A stretch of DNA of 6,228 nt from Elusimicrobiota bacterium (GCA_031258375.1 JAIRMX010000230.1:1-6228); one strand, 5' to 3'. Shown: positions 1-6,116, counted from the first letter of the stretch. A program made the numbers and translations. Notes: a model not told the origin generated them from the letters alone.

Positions 1-50
1 TGGGCGTAGCGGAAGAAGAGATGATAAGGCGGTATATAAGGGAACAATGA
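1..50 (+). CDS. C-terminal end of an IS200/IS605-type Y1 transposase (partial)
   Basis: Only the last 15 codons are in the window (codons from position 3, TGA at 48-50). They read GVAEEEMIRRYIREQ. From memory this resembles the C-terminal segment of IS200/IS605 TnpA proteins, where a pattern like TVG-x-x-E-E-x-I-R-x-Y-I-x-x-Q follows the catalytic tyrosine domain. The tail is too short for a firm assignment on its own. A hairpin with a bulged base lies 38 bases downstream, where an IS200/IS605 right end would be, which supports the call. The catalytic HUH and tyrosine residues are outside the window, so activity cannot be judged. Confidence 0.5.
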   Translation, partial: GVAEEEMIRRYIREQ

Positions 51-87
51 ATGTATGAATTATGCCGAGCAGTTGACCTTGTTAGAA

Positions 88-110
88 ACCACGCCCTTTA
101 GGGCGTAGGT
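88..110 (+). repeat. Subterminal hairpin of the IS200/IS605-like right end
   Basis: A perfect 7-bp stem, acgccct (91-97) with agggcgt (100-106), has a two-base tt loop. It is extended by acc (88-90) pairing with ggt (108-110), leaving A107 bulged. A single bulged base in a subterminal hairpin is characteristic of IS200/IS605 ends recognised by Y1 transposases. No T-run follows on the plus strand, so it does not look like an intrinsic terminator in that direction. Confidence 0.6.
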
Positions 111-123
111 CTTTCATTAATAC

Positions 124-149
124 AGATGCTGAAACTAGTTCAGCATGAC
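124..149. repeat. Palindromic dispersed-type repeat (atgctgaa / ttcagcat)
   Basis: Arms atgctgaa (126-133) and ttcagcat (139-146) pair perfectly over 8 bp around a five-base loop, followed by gac. The word ttcagcatgac recurs at 191-201 in the same intergenic space. From memory, very similar palindromes are scattered through intergenic DNA of many unrelated bacterial genomes. One window cannot show copy number. The unit starts within about 10 bases of the presumed mobile-element end. Confidence 0.6.
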
Positions 150-166
150 AACTTAAAAACCAACCT

Positions 167-201
167 AACCCGTAAGGTCTTAATACGGGGTTCAGCATGA
201 C
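167..201. repeat. Second repeat unit: imperfect hairpin plus ttcagcatgac
   Basis: Bases aacccgta (167-174) pair with tacggggtt (184-192) with one unpaired G, giving a GC-containing stem with a nine-base loop. The stem runs directly into ttcagcatgac (191-201), the same 11-base word found at 139-149. Read on the minus strand it lies about 150 bases after the galT stop. There it could help end the gal transcript, but it lacks a clean T-run immediately after the stem, so I do not call a terminator. Confidence 0.4.
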
Positions 202-347
202 GAATATCCATTATTTTCGGCTTACATTAACAACAGTTTTTCTCCTTTATCGCTTTATTTTATCAAAAAAACTTTTGTTTTGCACGATATCTTTGCTAAA
301 TAAAGCCCCAATATTTTAACAGGCTTAAAATAGCCGTGTTATAAAAA
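202..347. other. AT-rich intergenic spacer downstream of galT
   Basis: I find no open frame with a ribosome binding site here. On the minus strand, just after galT, only weak AT-only stems occur, such as ttttaa with ttaaaa at 312-328. There is also an aaaac/gtttt stem near 268-282. None is a convincing intrinsic terminator for the gal operon. Confidence 0.5.
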
Positions 348-1871
348 TCAGCTTAGCGTTTTTAAGAACCTGTCCAACGCGGCGGCACCGCAAAGCGTTT
401 TTTTAAATACTCCGCAACACTCTAAAACTTCGGCAAAAATCGTTCCCGTTTCTTTTCTTAGGATTTCTTCCGCGTTTTCCGGAGTGAATTTATATCTGTC
501 CGCAAGTTTCAGAGCCCAATCGTAATGTTTTGAGATTGCAAGAGAGTTTTTAATTTTTTCAAAATCATTTTTTACAAGGCAGTCGCTCAATTCTTCAAAT
601 TCGCTTTTAAGCCTGCCCGGCAGTATAGCAAGACCCATAACTTCGATTAACCCTATATTTTCGCGCTTTATATGGTGGAATTGCTTATGCGAATGAAATA
701 TGCCTTCAGGGAATTCTTCCGACGCGGCATTATTTCGCAAAGCTATGTCGAGCTGCAACTTTCCCTTCGCGATCCTTGCCATAGGAGTAACCGTGTTATG
801 ACGCGTTTGGCCGTCATAAGCGCGTATTGCGACGGCGGGATCGTTGTAATTAACCCACGCGTCAAACGCAATGTTGGCGGCTTTCAGAACGCCGCGGCGC
901 GAACCGCTAAATCTAAGAACGCTAAGCGGCCAGTCCAAAATTTCGCATTCAATATCCGGCAGATTTTTTATCTTGAAAGTTTTTCGCGTTTTTACTTTAT
1001 GCATCGGGAAAGTATATCTGCCGCCCTGATAATGATCGTGATTTAAAATAGAACCGCCCACAACAGGCAAATCCGCGTTGGAACCTATAAAATAATGCGG
1101 GAATCTTTCCAGAAAATCGGCCAGACGAACAAATGTGTCTTTATTTATCGCCATGTCCGTATGGCAACCGTTAAGAACTATGCAGTGCTCGTTATAATAA
1201 ATATACGGCGAATATTGGAAAAACCATTTTTCTCCATTGAGTTTTAACGGTATCAAGCGTATGTTCTGCCGCGCGGGATAATTAAGCCGCCCGCGATAGC
1301 CTTCATTCTCGCGGCAGAGCATACATTTGGGATAAATATTTCGACTAAGCGCGGCCGCGCCCAGCTTTTTAACCGCGGCTATTTCCTCAGGCGTTTTTTC
1401 GGGTTTTGAAAGATTAACGGTTATGTCGAGTTTTCCATATTTCGTATCAGTTTTCCAAGCAAGATTCTTCTCCGCGCGTTCAATCTTTATATAATCGCAT
1501 TGCTGTTGCGTTTTATACATCCATGCGGCGGCTTTTTTTATGCCGGAACGTTTTTCGATTTCTTCAAACTTTGCGGTAAACTGAAAGGGACGAGGCGTTA
1601 TGATTCCACACAACTCCCCCTCTAGAATTTCTCGCGAAACCGGCAAATTTTCTATAAGCCCGTTTGCCGCGGCCCATTTTGATATTTCGGATAAAATACC
1701 CGACGGATATTTTGGCAGATTATAGTCAACTATAGAAGGCTCTTCAAAAGAATCGAGCCGCAGAACCGACAGCATCATATTCACCGTCCATGTTTTGTCG
1801 GCGCGCGAAACAAGCCCGTTTTTAACGGCGTAAGCTACGAGACGGGCAATATGGAAATTAATATCGGGCAT
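348..1871 (-). CDS. galT: UDP-glucose--hexose-1-phosphate uridylyltransferase, class II (GalT)
   Basis: This cytoplasmic Leloir enzyme converts UDP-glucose and galactose-1-phosphate to UDP-galactose and glucose-1-phosphate. At 507 residues it matches the longer class II (family 2) GalT rather than the roughly 350-residue E. coli type. The HIT-superfamily active-site motif H278-D-H280-Y-Q282 (in SILNHDHYQGG) is present. H280 corresponds to the uridylylated histidine. C183-x-x-C186, H237 and H278 fall where the E. coli enzyme has its zinc ligands, so a metal site may be kept (my by-eye alignment). The C-terminal stretch 391-421, with FHSHKQFHH and NIGLIEVMGLAILPGRL, is highly typical of the family. 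The gene is last in the operon. Its ATG overlaps the galE stop by one base (TAATG), with only a weak AAGAG upstream, so translation probably depends on galE. It looks intact. Confidence 0.96.
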   Translation of the reverse strand: MPDINFHIARLVAYAVKNGLVSRADKTWTVNMMLSVLRLDSFEEPSIVDYNLPKYPSGILSEISKWAAANGLIENLPVSREILEGELCGIITPRPFQFTAKFEEIEKRSGIKKAAAWMYKTQQQCDYIKIERAEKNLAWKTDTKYGKLDITVNLSKPEKTPEEIAAVKKLGAAALSRNIYPKCMLCRENEGYRGRLNYPARQNIRLIPLKLNGEKWFFQYSPYIYYNEHCIVLNGCHTDMAINKDTFVRLADFLERFPHYFIGSNADLPVVGGSILNHDHYQGGRYTFPMHKVKTRKTFKIKNLPDIECEILDWPLSVLRFSGSRRGVLKAANIAFDAWVNYNDPAVAIRAYDGQTRHNTVTPMARIAKGKLQLDIALRNNAASEEFPEGIFHSHKQFHHIKRENIGLIEVMGLAILPGRLKSEFEELSDCLVKNDFEKIKNSLAISKHYDWALKLADRYKFTPENAEEILRKETGTIFAEVLECCGVFKKTLCGAAALDRFLKTLS

Positions 1872-2845
1872 TAATATTTTCTCTTTTTTTCCCAGTCGGA
1901 TACAGTTTCTATTATCCGCTCAAGGTTATATCTGCGCGTCCAGCCAAGCTCCGTTTCCGCTTTAGCCGGATCGGCTATCAGGGTGGCCGGGTCGCCGGCG
2001 CGGCGGGGAGCATATTCGATTTTGAAATCAAGTCCGGTGATTTTTTTTACCGTTCCAATAATTTCTTTTACGCTGTAGCCGTTGCCGCTGCCCAGATTAT
2101 ATCGTTCGCTTTTATTTTCCCGCGCCATTTTTTCCATAGCCAGAATATGCGCGTCGGCAAGATCGTTTACGTGCACGTAATCTCTTATGCAGGTGCCGTC
2201 TTTTGTCGGATAATCGCAGCCGAAAACTTTTATGCTCTCTCTTTTACCCAGCGCGGCTTGGAAAATTATAGGTATAAGATGCGTCTCGTTTTCGTGCGAT
2301 TCGCCGATTTTCCCGTCCGGGTGAGCGCCGCAGGCGTTAAAATATCGCAGGCTTGCGCTTTTAAGCCCGTAAGCCTCGTCATAGTCTTTCAAAATCTGCT
2401 CGACCATAAGTTTGGTTCTGCCATAAGGGTTTATGGGGTTTTGAGGATGATTTTCATCTATGCGTTCTTTTTCCGGCTCGCCAAAAATAGCCGCGCTGGA
2501 AGAAAATACGAAATATTTAACGCCGCCTTCAACCATAGCGTCTAAGAGAGATATCACCTTGCAAACATTATTTTCGTAATATTTCGACGGTTTTGCCACG
2601 CTTTCGCCGACTTCCGTAAACGCCGCAAAATGCATAACCGTCTCTATATCGTATTTCTTAAAAATATTTTTCAGTTTTTTCTTATTTCCCAAATCGCCTT
2701 TTACAAACGGAAATCCGCGTACGGCTTTTTTGTGGCCTTTTGATAAATTATCATACACCACAGGGAAGTATCCTTTATCCTTTAAAACTCTTATCGTATG
2801 GGAACCTATATATCCGGCCCCGCCGACGACTAGAATATTGCTCAT
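1871..2845 (-). CDS. galE: UDP-glucose 4-epimerase (GalE)
   Basis: This NAD-dependent enzyme interconverts UDP-galactose and UDP-glucose, regenerating the UDP-glucose that GalT uses. It belongs to the extended short-chain dehydrogenase family. The chosen start gives 324 residues: MSNILVVGGAGYIGSH begins directly with the first Rossmann strand and places GGAGYIG at 8-14. The catalytic triad is visible: the third serine of SSSAAIFG (S117), then Y141 and K145 in NPYGRTK. The family motifs YFNACGA (168-174) and RDYVHVNDLADAH (from 221) follow. An upstream in-frame ATG (2884) would add 13 charged residues inside galK and lacks the GGAG site seen at 2854-2857, so I reject it. The start overlaps the galK stop as ATGA, and the stop overlaps the galT start. 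Position 289 is leucine at the site of E. coli Tyr299, which may allow N-acetylhexosamine substrates. Confidence 0.96.
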   Translation of the reverse strand: MSNILVVGGAGYIGSHTIRVLKDKGYFPVVYDNLSKGHKKAVRGFPFVKGDLGNKKKLKNIFKKYDIETVMHFAAFTEVGESVAKPSKYYENNVCKVISLLDAMVEGGVKYFVFSSSAAIFGEPEKERIDENHPQNPINPYGRTKLMVEQILKDYDEAYGLKSASLRYFNACGAHPDGKIGESHENETHLIPIIFQAALGKRESIKVFGCDYPTKDGTCIRDYVHVNDLADAHILAMEKMARENKSERYNLGSGNGYSVKEIIGTVKKITGLDFKIEYAPRRAGDPATLIADPAKAETELGWTRRYNLERIIETVSDWEKKRKY

Positions 2846-4014
2846 AATCGCTTCTCCAGTTTGCACGCGCCGGTTTCTGCGCACGCTATGTAAAATTCCG
2901 CGTCAAACCCGGTAATTTTTTTATACTCCGGCTTTATGTCTTTTATAAAATCTTCAATGTCCCCGTTTTTTACTATGCATACCGCGCATCCGCCAAAACC
3001 CGCTCCCGTCATGCGCGCCCCGATAGTTCCTTGGTGATCTAACGCAAGTTTTACGGCGGCGTCAAGTTCTTTACATGAAACTTCGTAATCATATCTCAGA
3101 GAATCGTGGGATTCTTTCATTAATTTACCGAAACCCGCAACGTCGTTCTTTTCCAAAATCTTGCAAGCGGCAATAGTGCGCGCGTTTTCGTAAATCGCGT
3201 GTTTCGCGCGCTTGCGCGCGACGGGGTTTTTTATCAAGTCTTTGTTATTTTCAAATTCTTCCGGGCCAAGAGAACAAAGATTTTTGATGTTTAATTTTGT
3301 TTGTAAATCTTTCAGCGCGTCTTCGCATTCTCTTCTGCGCTCATTATACTTTGAGCCGGCGAGTTCGCGTTTTTTATTGGTATTTATTATAACGATAGAC
3401 ATCTCTTTAAGCTCAAGCGGAACATATTTATAATCCAAACTGCTGCAATCAAGAAAAATCGCTCTTTCCTTTTTGCCCATCGCGGAAGCGAACTGATCCA
3501 TTATGCCGCAGTTCATTCCGACAAACTCGTTTTCGGCTTTTTGCGAAAGTTTGGCTATTGCCACGTTGTCGAGACCGAATTTGAAAAAATCATTAAGCAG
3601 CACGCCGGTACATACCTCTATAGACGCTGACGACGATAATCCCGCACCGTTGGGAATATTGCCGTTATAAACAATATCAAAACCCCTGTCTATCTTTAAG
3701 CCCTCGGCTGCAAAAATAGATATGATTCCTTTGGGATAATTTGTCCAACCGTCTTCTTTACGATATATTATATCGGAGAGATCGACTTCTATAACTCCAT
3801 TTTGCGGGAAGTTTACGGAATAGAATCTGATTTTTTTATCATTTCTTTTCGCGGCCGCAGCATATGTGCCCAGAGACAGCGCGGACGGGAAGACATATCC
3901 GCCGTTGTAATCTATATGTTCGCCGATAAGATTAACTCTGCCGGGCGCAAAAAAAGAGCCTTGCGGTTCATATTTAAATATTTTCTTAAAATCGGCTTCA
4001 ATATTTATATCCAT
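2842..4014 (-). CDS. galK: Galactokinase (GalK)
   Basis: This cytoplasmic GHMP-family kinase transfers phosphate from ATP to galactose, giving galactose-1-phosphate. The chosen start gives 390 residues, the usual length. The galactokinase signature GRVNLIGEHIDY is at 25-36; isoleucine replaces the more common threonine of EHTDY. The ATP-binding loop PNGAGLSSSAS is at 121-131. GIMDQFAS contains D173, the expected catalytic base. The C-terminal GHMP motif GARMTGAGFGG starts near 332. A longer frame from 4047 would add 11 residues not expected in the family and has only a poor ribosome site. The ATG at 4014 has AGGAG five bases upstream and aligns with family N-termini (MDI...F...APGRVN). It is the first gene of the operon, about 140 bases after its predicted promoter, and ends in ATGA overlap with galE. 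No damage is visible. Confidence 0.97.
   Translation of the reverse strand: MDINIEADFKKIFKYEPQGSFFAPGRVNLIGEHIDYNGGYVFPSALSLGTYAAAAKRNDKKIRFYSVNFPQNGVIEVDLSDIIYRKEDGWTNYPKGIISIFAAEGLKIDRGFDIVYNGNIPNGAGLSSSASIEVCTGVLLNDFFKFGLDNVAIAKLSQKAENEFVGMNCGIMDQFASAMGKKERAIFLDCSSLDYKYVPLELKEMSIVIINTNKKRELAGSKYNERRRECEDALKDLQTKLNIKNLCSLGPEEFENNKDLIKNPVARKRAKHAIYENARTIAACKILEKNDVAGFGKLMKESHDSLRYDYEVSCKELDAAVKLALDHQGTIGARMTGAGFGGCAVCIVKNGDIEDFIKDIKPEYKKITGFDAEFYIACAETGACKLEKRL
2854..2857 (-). promoter_or_regulatory. Ribosome binding site of galE
   Basis: GGAG on the minus strand lies 8 bases before the ATG at 2845, inside the end of galK. It decides the galE start in favour of the shorter 324-residue protein. 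Because site and start lie within galK coding sequence, ribosomes finishing galK can restart here. Confidence 0.75.
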
Positions 4015-4019
4015 AAGTT

Positions 4020-4024
4020 CTCCT
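4020..4024 (-). promoter_or_regulatory. Ribosome binding site of galK
   Basis: AGGAG on the minus strand is five bases before the ATG at 4014. The alternative ATG at 4047 has only a loose GGCGAG-like sequence. This site therefore fixes the start at 4014. Confidence 0.75.
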
Positions 4025-4139
4025 ATTCTATCAATTTGTCTTTTCATTTAATAAACTCGCCGTTTAACTTACATAAGACGTAATAAATACAATTCTTAAA
4101 AAATAATTTTCAAAAACTACGCAAGGCAAGGTTTTAATA

Positions 4140-4154
4140 TTATGTTTCCCATAA
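4140..4154. promoter_or_regulatory. Dyad at the predicted galK transcription start (possible operator)
   Basis: TTATG (4140-4144) and CATAA (4150-4154) form a perfect 5-bp inverted repeat around five bases. Half-site centres are 10 bp apart, one helical turn. It sits just downstream of the galK -10 box (4160-4165) and covers the expected start of transcription, where a repressor would block the operon. The arms are short and AT-rich, so chance occurrence is quite possible. No regulator gene is in the window. Confidence 0.3.
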
Positions 4155-4159
4155 AAAAC

Positions 4160-4187
4160 ACTATAGCAAATTTTTTATATTTTTCAA
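4160..4187 (-). promoter_or_regulatory. Predicted sigma-70-type promoter of the galKET operon
   Basis: Read on the minus strand: -35 TTGAAA (4182-4187), a 16-base spacer, then -10 TATAGT (4160-4165). TG lies one base upstream of the -10, giving an extended -10 (TGCTATAGT). Transcription would start near 4153, leaving a leader of about 140 bases before galK. A/T-rich DNA upstream (4188-4211) could act as an UP element. I found no better-placed promoter upstream of galK, and none inside the operon that I would defend. Confidence 0.6.
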
Positions 4188-4214
4188 AAACATTTCAAAA
4201 TTAAAAAAAAACAT

Positions 4215-4243
4215 TTGACTTATTTTTGATTTAGTTGCATAAT
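4215..4243 (+). promoter_or_regulatory. Predicted sigma-70-type promoter of the symporter gene
   Basis: TTGACT (4215-4220), a 17-base spacer and CATAAT (4238-4243) each match the consensus at five of six positions. Transcription would begin near 4250, giving a short leader of about 35 bases before the ATG at 4286. The two divergent -35 boxes are separated by about 27 bases of A-rich DNA, so one regulator could control both directions. Confidence 0.65.
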
Positions 4244-4276
4244 AATAGAGTATGTGTCTAATCCAATAATATGTAC

Positions 4277-4282
4277 AGGAGG
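4277..4282 (+). promoter_or_regulatory. Ribosome binding site of the symporter gene
   Basis: A full AGGAGG lies three bases before the ATG at 4286. Spacing is short, but the match is perfect. An in-frame ATG at 4271 would place this site inside the coding region and has no Shine-Dalgarno sequence of its own, so the 4286 start is preferred. Confidence 0.7.
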
Positions 4283-4285
4283 AGT

Positions 4286-5929
4286 ATGTTTATTACATTA
4301 GCGGCGTTCTTCGCTTTTACTTTGGCAGTATTTGCTCTTGCTTATTATAAAACGAGAAATGCCAATACTAACACGGAAGAAGGCTATTTTCTTGCCGGAC
4401 GCGGTCTCACCGGCATAATCATAGCCGCTTCCCTTATGCTTACCAATCTGTCTACGGAGCAAATGATAGGCCTTAACGGACAAGGTTATGGATTTAATAT
4501 GTCCGTGATGGGCTGGGAAGTCGGCGCGTCGCTGGCTCTGATTATCGTGGCGCTTTATTTTCTTCCGCGCTACCTCAAACAAGGCTATGCAACCGTGCCT
4601 GATTTCGCCGGAGACAGATTTGACAACGGCACAAAACAGCTTATAAACGGATTATTCTTATTGGGATATGTTTTCATTTTATTTCCGATAATCCTTTATT
4701 CCGGCGCAATAGGCATGGGCGGTATTTTTAATATCAAGGAAGTTTTTGGACTGCAAAGTGATTTCGCCATGATAGCAATAGTAGTAGCCGGAATTGGAGC
4801 TTTAGGTTGTATCTATAATTTTTTCGGCGGACTGCGTATTATGGCATGGGCTGACGCCTTTAATGGAATAGGTCTTTTGATAGGAGGGCTTTTGATACCG
4901 ATTCTCGGGCTTATTTACATCGGAAACGGCAATCCTTTTGAAGGCTTATCCGTATTAATAACCCAGCATCCGCAAAAGTTTAATGCCATAGGTTCCTCTG
5001 TGGATCCGGTACCCTTTGCCACAATGTTTACCGGAATGTTCTTGGTAAACCTTTTTTATTGGGGTACAAATCAAGTTATAATACAGAGAGCTCTGGCGGC
5101 GAAAAATCTTAAAGAAGGCCAAAAAGGTATACTTTATGCGGCTGTTTTGAAACTTTTTGGTCCTTTGTTTCTCATTCTACCCGGCATCATAGCTTTTCAT
5201 ATCTTTCGCGATAATCCGCTTAAAATCAACGACATGGCCTACCCGGAACTTGTAAAAACGATACTACATAATCCGTGTCTGATAGGATTGTTTGCCGGCG
5301 TATTATTCGGCGCAATTTTAAGCTCTTTTAACGCCGCTCTTAATTCCACGGCCACGCTTTTTATGCTAAATATTTATAAACCTTATTTTAATAAAAATGC
5401 CAAAGAATCGGACATGGTAAAGAAAGGCAAGGTTGCGGCTATTATTTTATCTGTGTTTTCAATGCTGGTTGCGCCGCTCATAGTATTTGCGCCGCAGGGA
5501 CTGTTTCAGTACTTGCAGACGGCAAACGGGTTATATAATGTGCCGATATTTACAATAATAATAGTGGGCATGTTAAATAAAAAAGTACCCTCTTGGGCCG
5601 CCAAACTTTCGCTGATATCTTTTATTATAGTATATGGTATTACGCAGGTTTTACCCATGACCGGCTTGGACAGCGCATTACCCGGCTTTCTCCGCTGGTT
5701 CGTGCATCTGCATTTTTTACATATACTTGCCATACTTTTTATTTTGTGTTCCGCGTTCATGCTTATAATGGGACAACTCTATCCCGAGCATAGCAAATTT
5801 AACGCGCACGATGATAGAAAGATTGTTGATACGAAACCATGGGACAAGGCAATCTTGGTCAGCGGTTTGATTGCGGCTGCAGTTATAGGACTATATGTTT
5901 TACTTTCTCCGCTTGGTATAGCCAGTTAA
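4286..5929 (+). CDS. Sodium:solute symporter (SSS/SLC5 family), probable Na+/galactose transporter
   Basis: This integral inner-membrane protein of 547 residues is close in length to vSGLT (543). Hydrophobic segments run throughout, fitting the LeuT-fold 13-14 helix layout. The N-terminus (NTEEGYFLAGRGLTG, then LTNLSTEQ) is typical of the YidK/SglT branch. Compared with vSGLT from memory, sugar-contact positions are kept: N54 and Q59 (NLSTEQ), E78 (GWEVGAS), N255, Y258 and W259 (NLFYWGTNQ), K289 (AAVLKL) and the glutamine in FQYLQ (407-411). The sodium-site serines S346-S347 (LSSFNAALNST) are also present. S91 of vSGLT appears as alanine and Y87 as tryptophan. Divergent placement from galKET supports galactose or a related hexose as substrate. 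A strong terminator follows. The substrate is inferred, so I give no gene symbol; E. coli yidK is the nearest named relative I recall. Confidence 0.9.
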   Translation: MFITLAAFFAFTLAVFALAYYKTRNANTNTEEGYFLAGRGLTGIIIAASLMLTNLSTEQMIGLNGQGYGFNMSVMGWEVGASLALIIVALYFLPRYLKQGYATVPDFAGDRFDNGTKQLINGLFLLGYVFILFPIILYSGAIGMGGIFNIKEVFGLQSDFAMIAIVVAGIGALGCIYNFFGGLRIMAWADAFNGIGLLIGGLLIPILGLIYIGNGNPFEGLSVLITQHPQKFNAIGSSVDPVPFATMFTGMFLVNLFYWGTNQVIIQRALAAKNLKEGQKGILYAAVLKLFGPLFLILPGIIAFHIFRDNPLKINDMAYPELVKTILHNPCLIGLFAGVLFGAILSSFNAALNSTATLFMLNIYKPYFNKNAKESDMVKKGKVAAIILSVFSMLVAPLIVFAPQGLFQYLQTANGLYNVPIFTIIIVGMLNKKVPSWAAKLSLISFIIVYGITQVLPMTGLDSALPGFLRWFVHLHFLHILAILFILCSAFMLIMGQLYPEHSKFNAHDDRKIVDTKPWDKAILVSGLIAAAVIGLYVLLSPLGIAS

Positions 5930-5946
5930 ATTCGCTGTTAATTTTT

Positions 5947-5979
5947 AAAAAATCCTGTTCTTTTGAACAGGATTTTTTT
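5947..5979 (+). terminator. Intrinsic terminator of the symporter gene
   Basis: A perfect 14-bp stem has arms 5947-5960 and 5965-5978, with GC-containing core atcctgttc/gaacaggat and a tttt loop. It ends in a run of seven T. It starts 18 bases after the stop codon. The A-run on the 5' side makes it potentially bidirectional, shielding the symporter from transcription from the right. Confidence 0.93.
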
Positions 5980-6080
5980 ATGAATATCAAATAAAACACT
6001 CTCTCTTGACGGCGGGAGCGTTTCATATTAAAAACATTTTTTACACAGAACTTTTTATAGAAAAAGTATAAGTTTAAAAA

Positions 6081-6116
6081 ATAGCTGTTATTTACAAGTT
6101 AAAAAGAGACAGCTAT
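6081..6116. repeat. Inverted repeat flanking the right-edge promoter
   Basis: ATAGCTGT (6081-6088) and ACAGCTAT (6109-6116) are perfect complements separated by 20 bases. The left arm lies upstream of the -35 box and the right arm overlaps the -10 box of the promoter at 6091-6119. Both arms could be operator half-sites or an RNA hairpin from an upstream start. Half-site centres are 28 bases apart. Confidence 0.5.

Larger units (their letters stand above)
1..116 (+). mobile_element. Right end of an IS200/IS605-like insertion element (partial)
   Basis: The transposase tail (ending at 50) is followed at 88-110 by a hairpin and then ctttcatt. These elements have no terminal inverted repeats or target duplications. 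They end in subterminal hairpins, and a short sequence just 3' of the right-end hairpin is cleaved. The layout here matches that. The exact outer boundary is uncertain; I place it just after the hairpin. The left end is outside the window. Confidence 0.45.

Noticed and set aside
312..328. AT-only stem after galT as operon terminator
   Set aside because: Its six-pair stem has no G-C pairs and no following T-run; too weak to call.
672..1046. Plus-strand open frame of 124 codons inside galT
   Set aside because: It is antisense to strongly conserved GalT sequence, has no ribosome site and resembles no known family; it is a shadow of galT.
2147..2545. Plus-strand open frame of 132 codons inside galE
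   Set aside because: It is antisense to the catalytic core of GalE and has no recognisable motifs or ribosome site.
3802..4083. Plus-strand open frame crossing the galK start and leader
   Set aside because: It is antisense to the GHMP signature and has no ribosome site; the serine/phenylalanine-rich product looks like a shadow frame.
4298..4582. Minus-strand open frame within the symporter gene
   Set aside because: It lies wholly opposite a conserved transmembrane protein; the basic, low-complexity translation is typical of a shadow frame.
6006..6034. TTGACG with a TAAAAA 17 bases downstream, possible promoter
   Set aside because: The -35 is good, but the -10 matches at only four positions in an A-run; the promoter at 6091-6119 is better and better placed.
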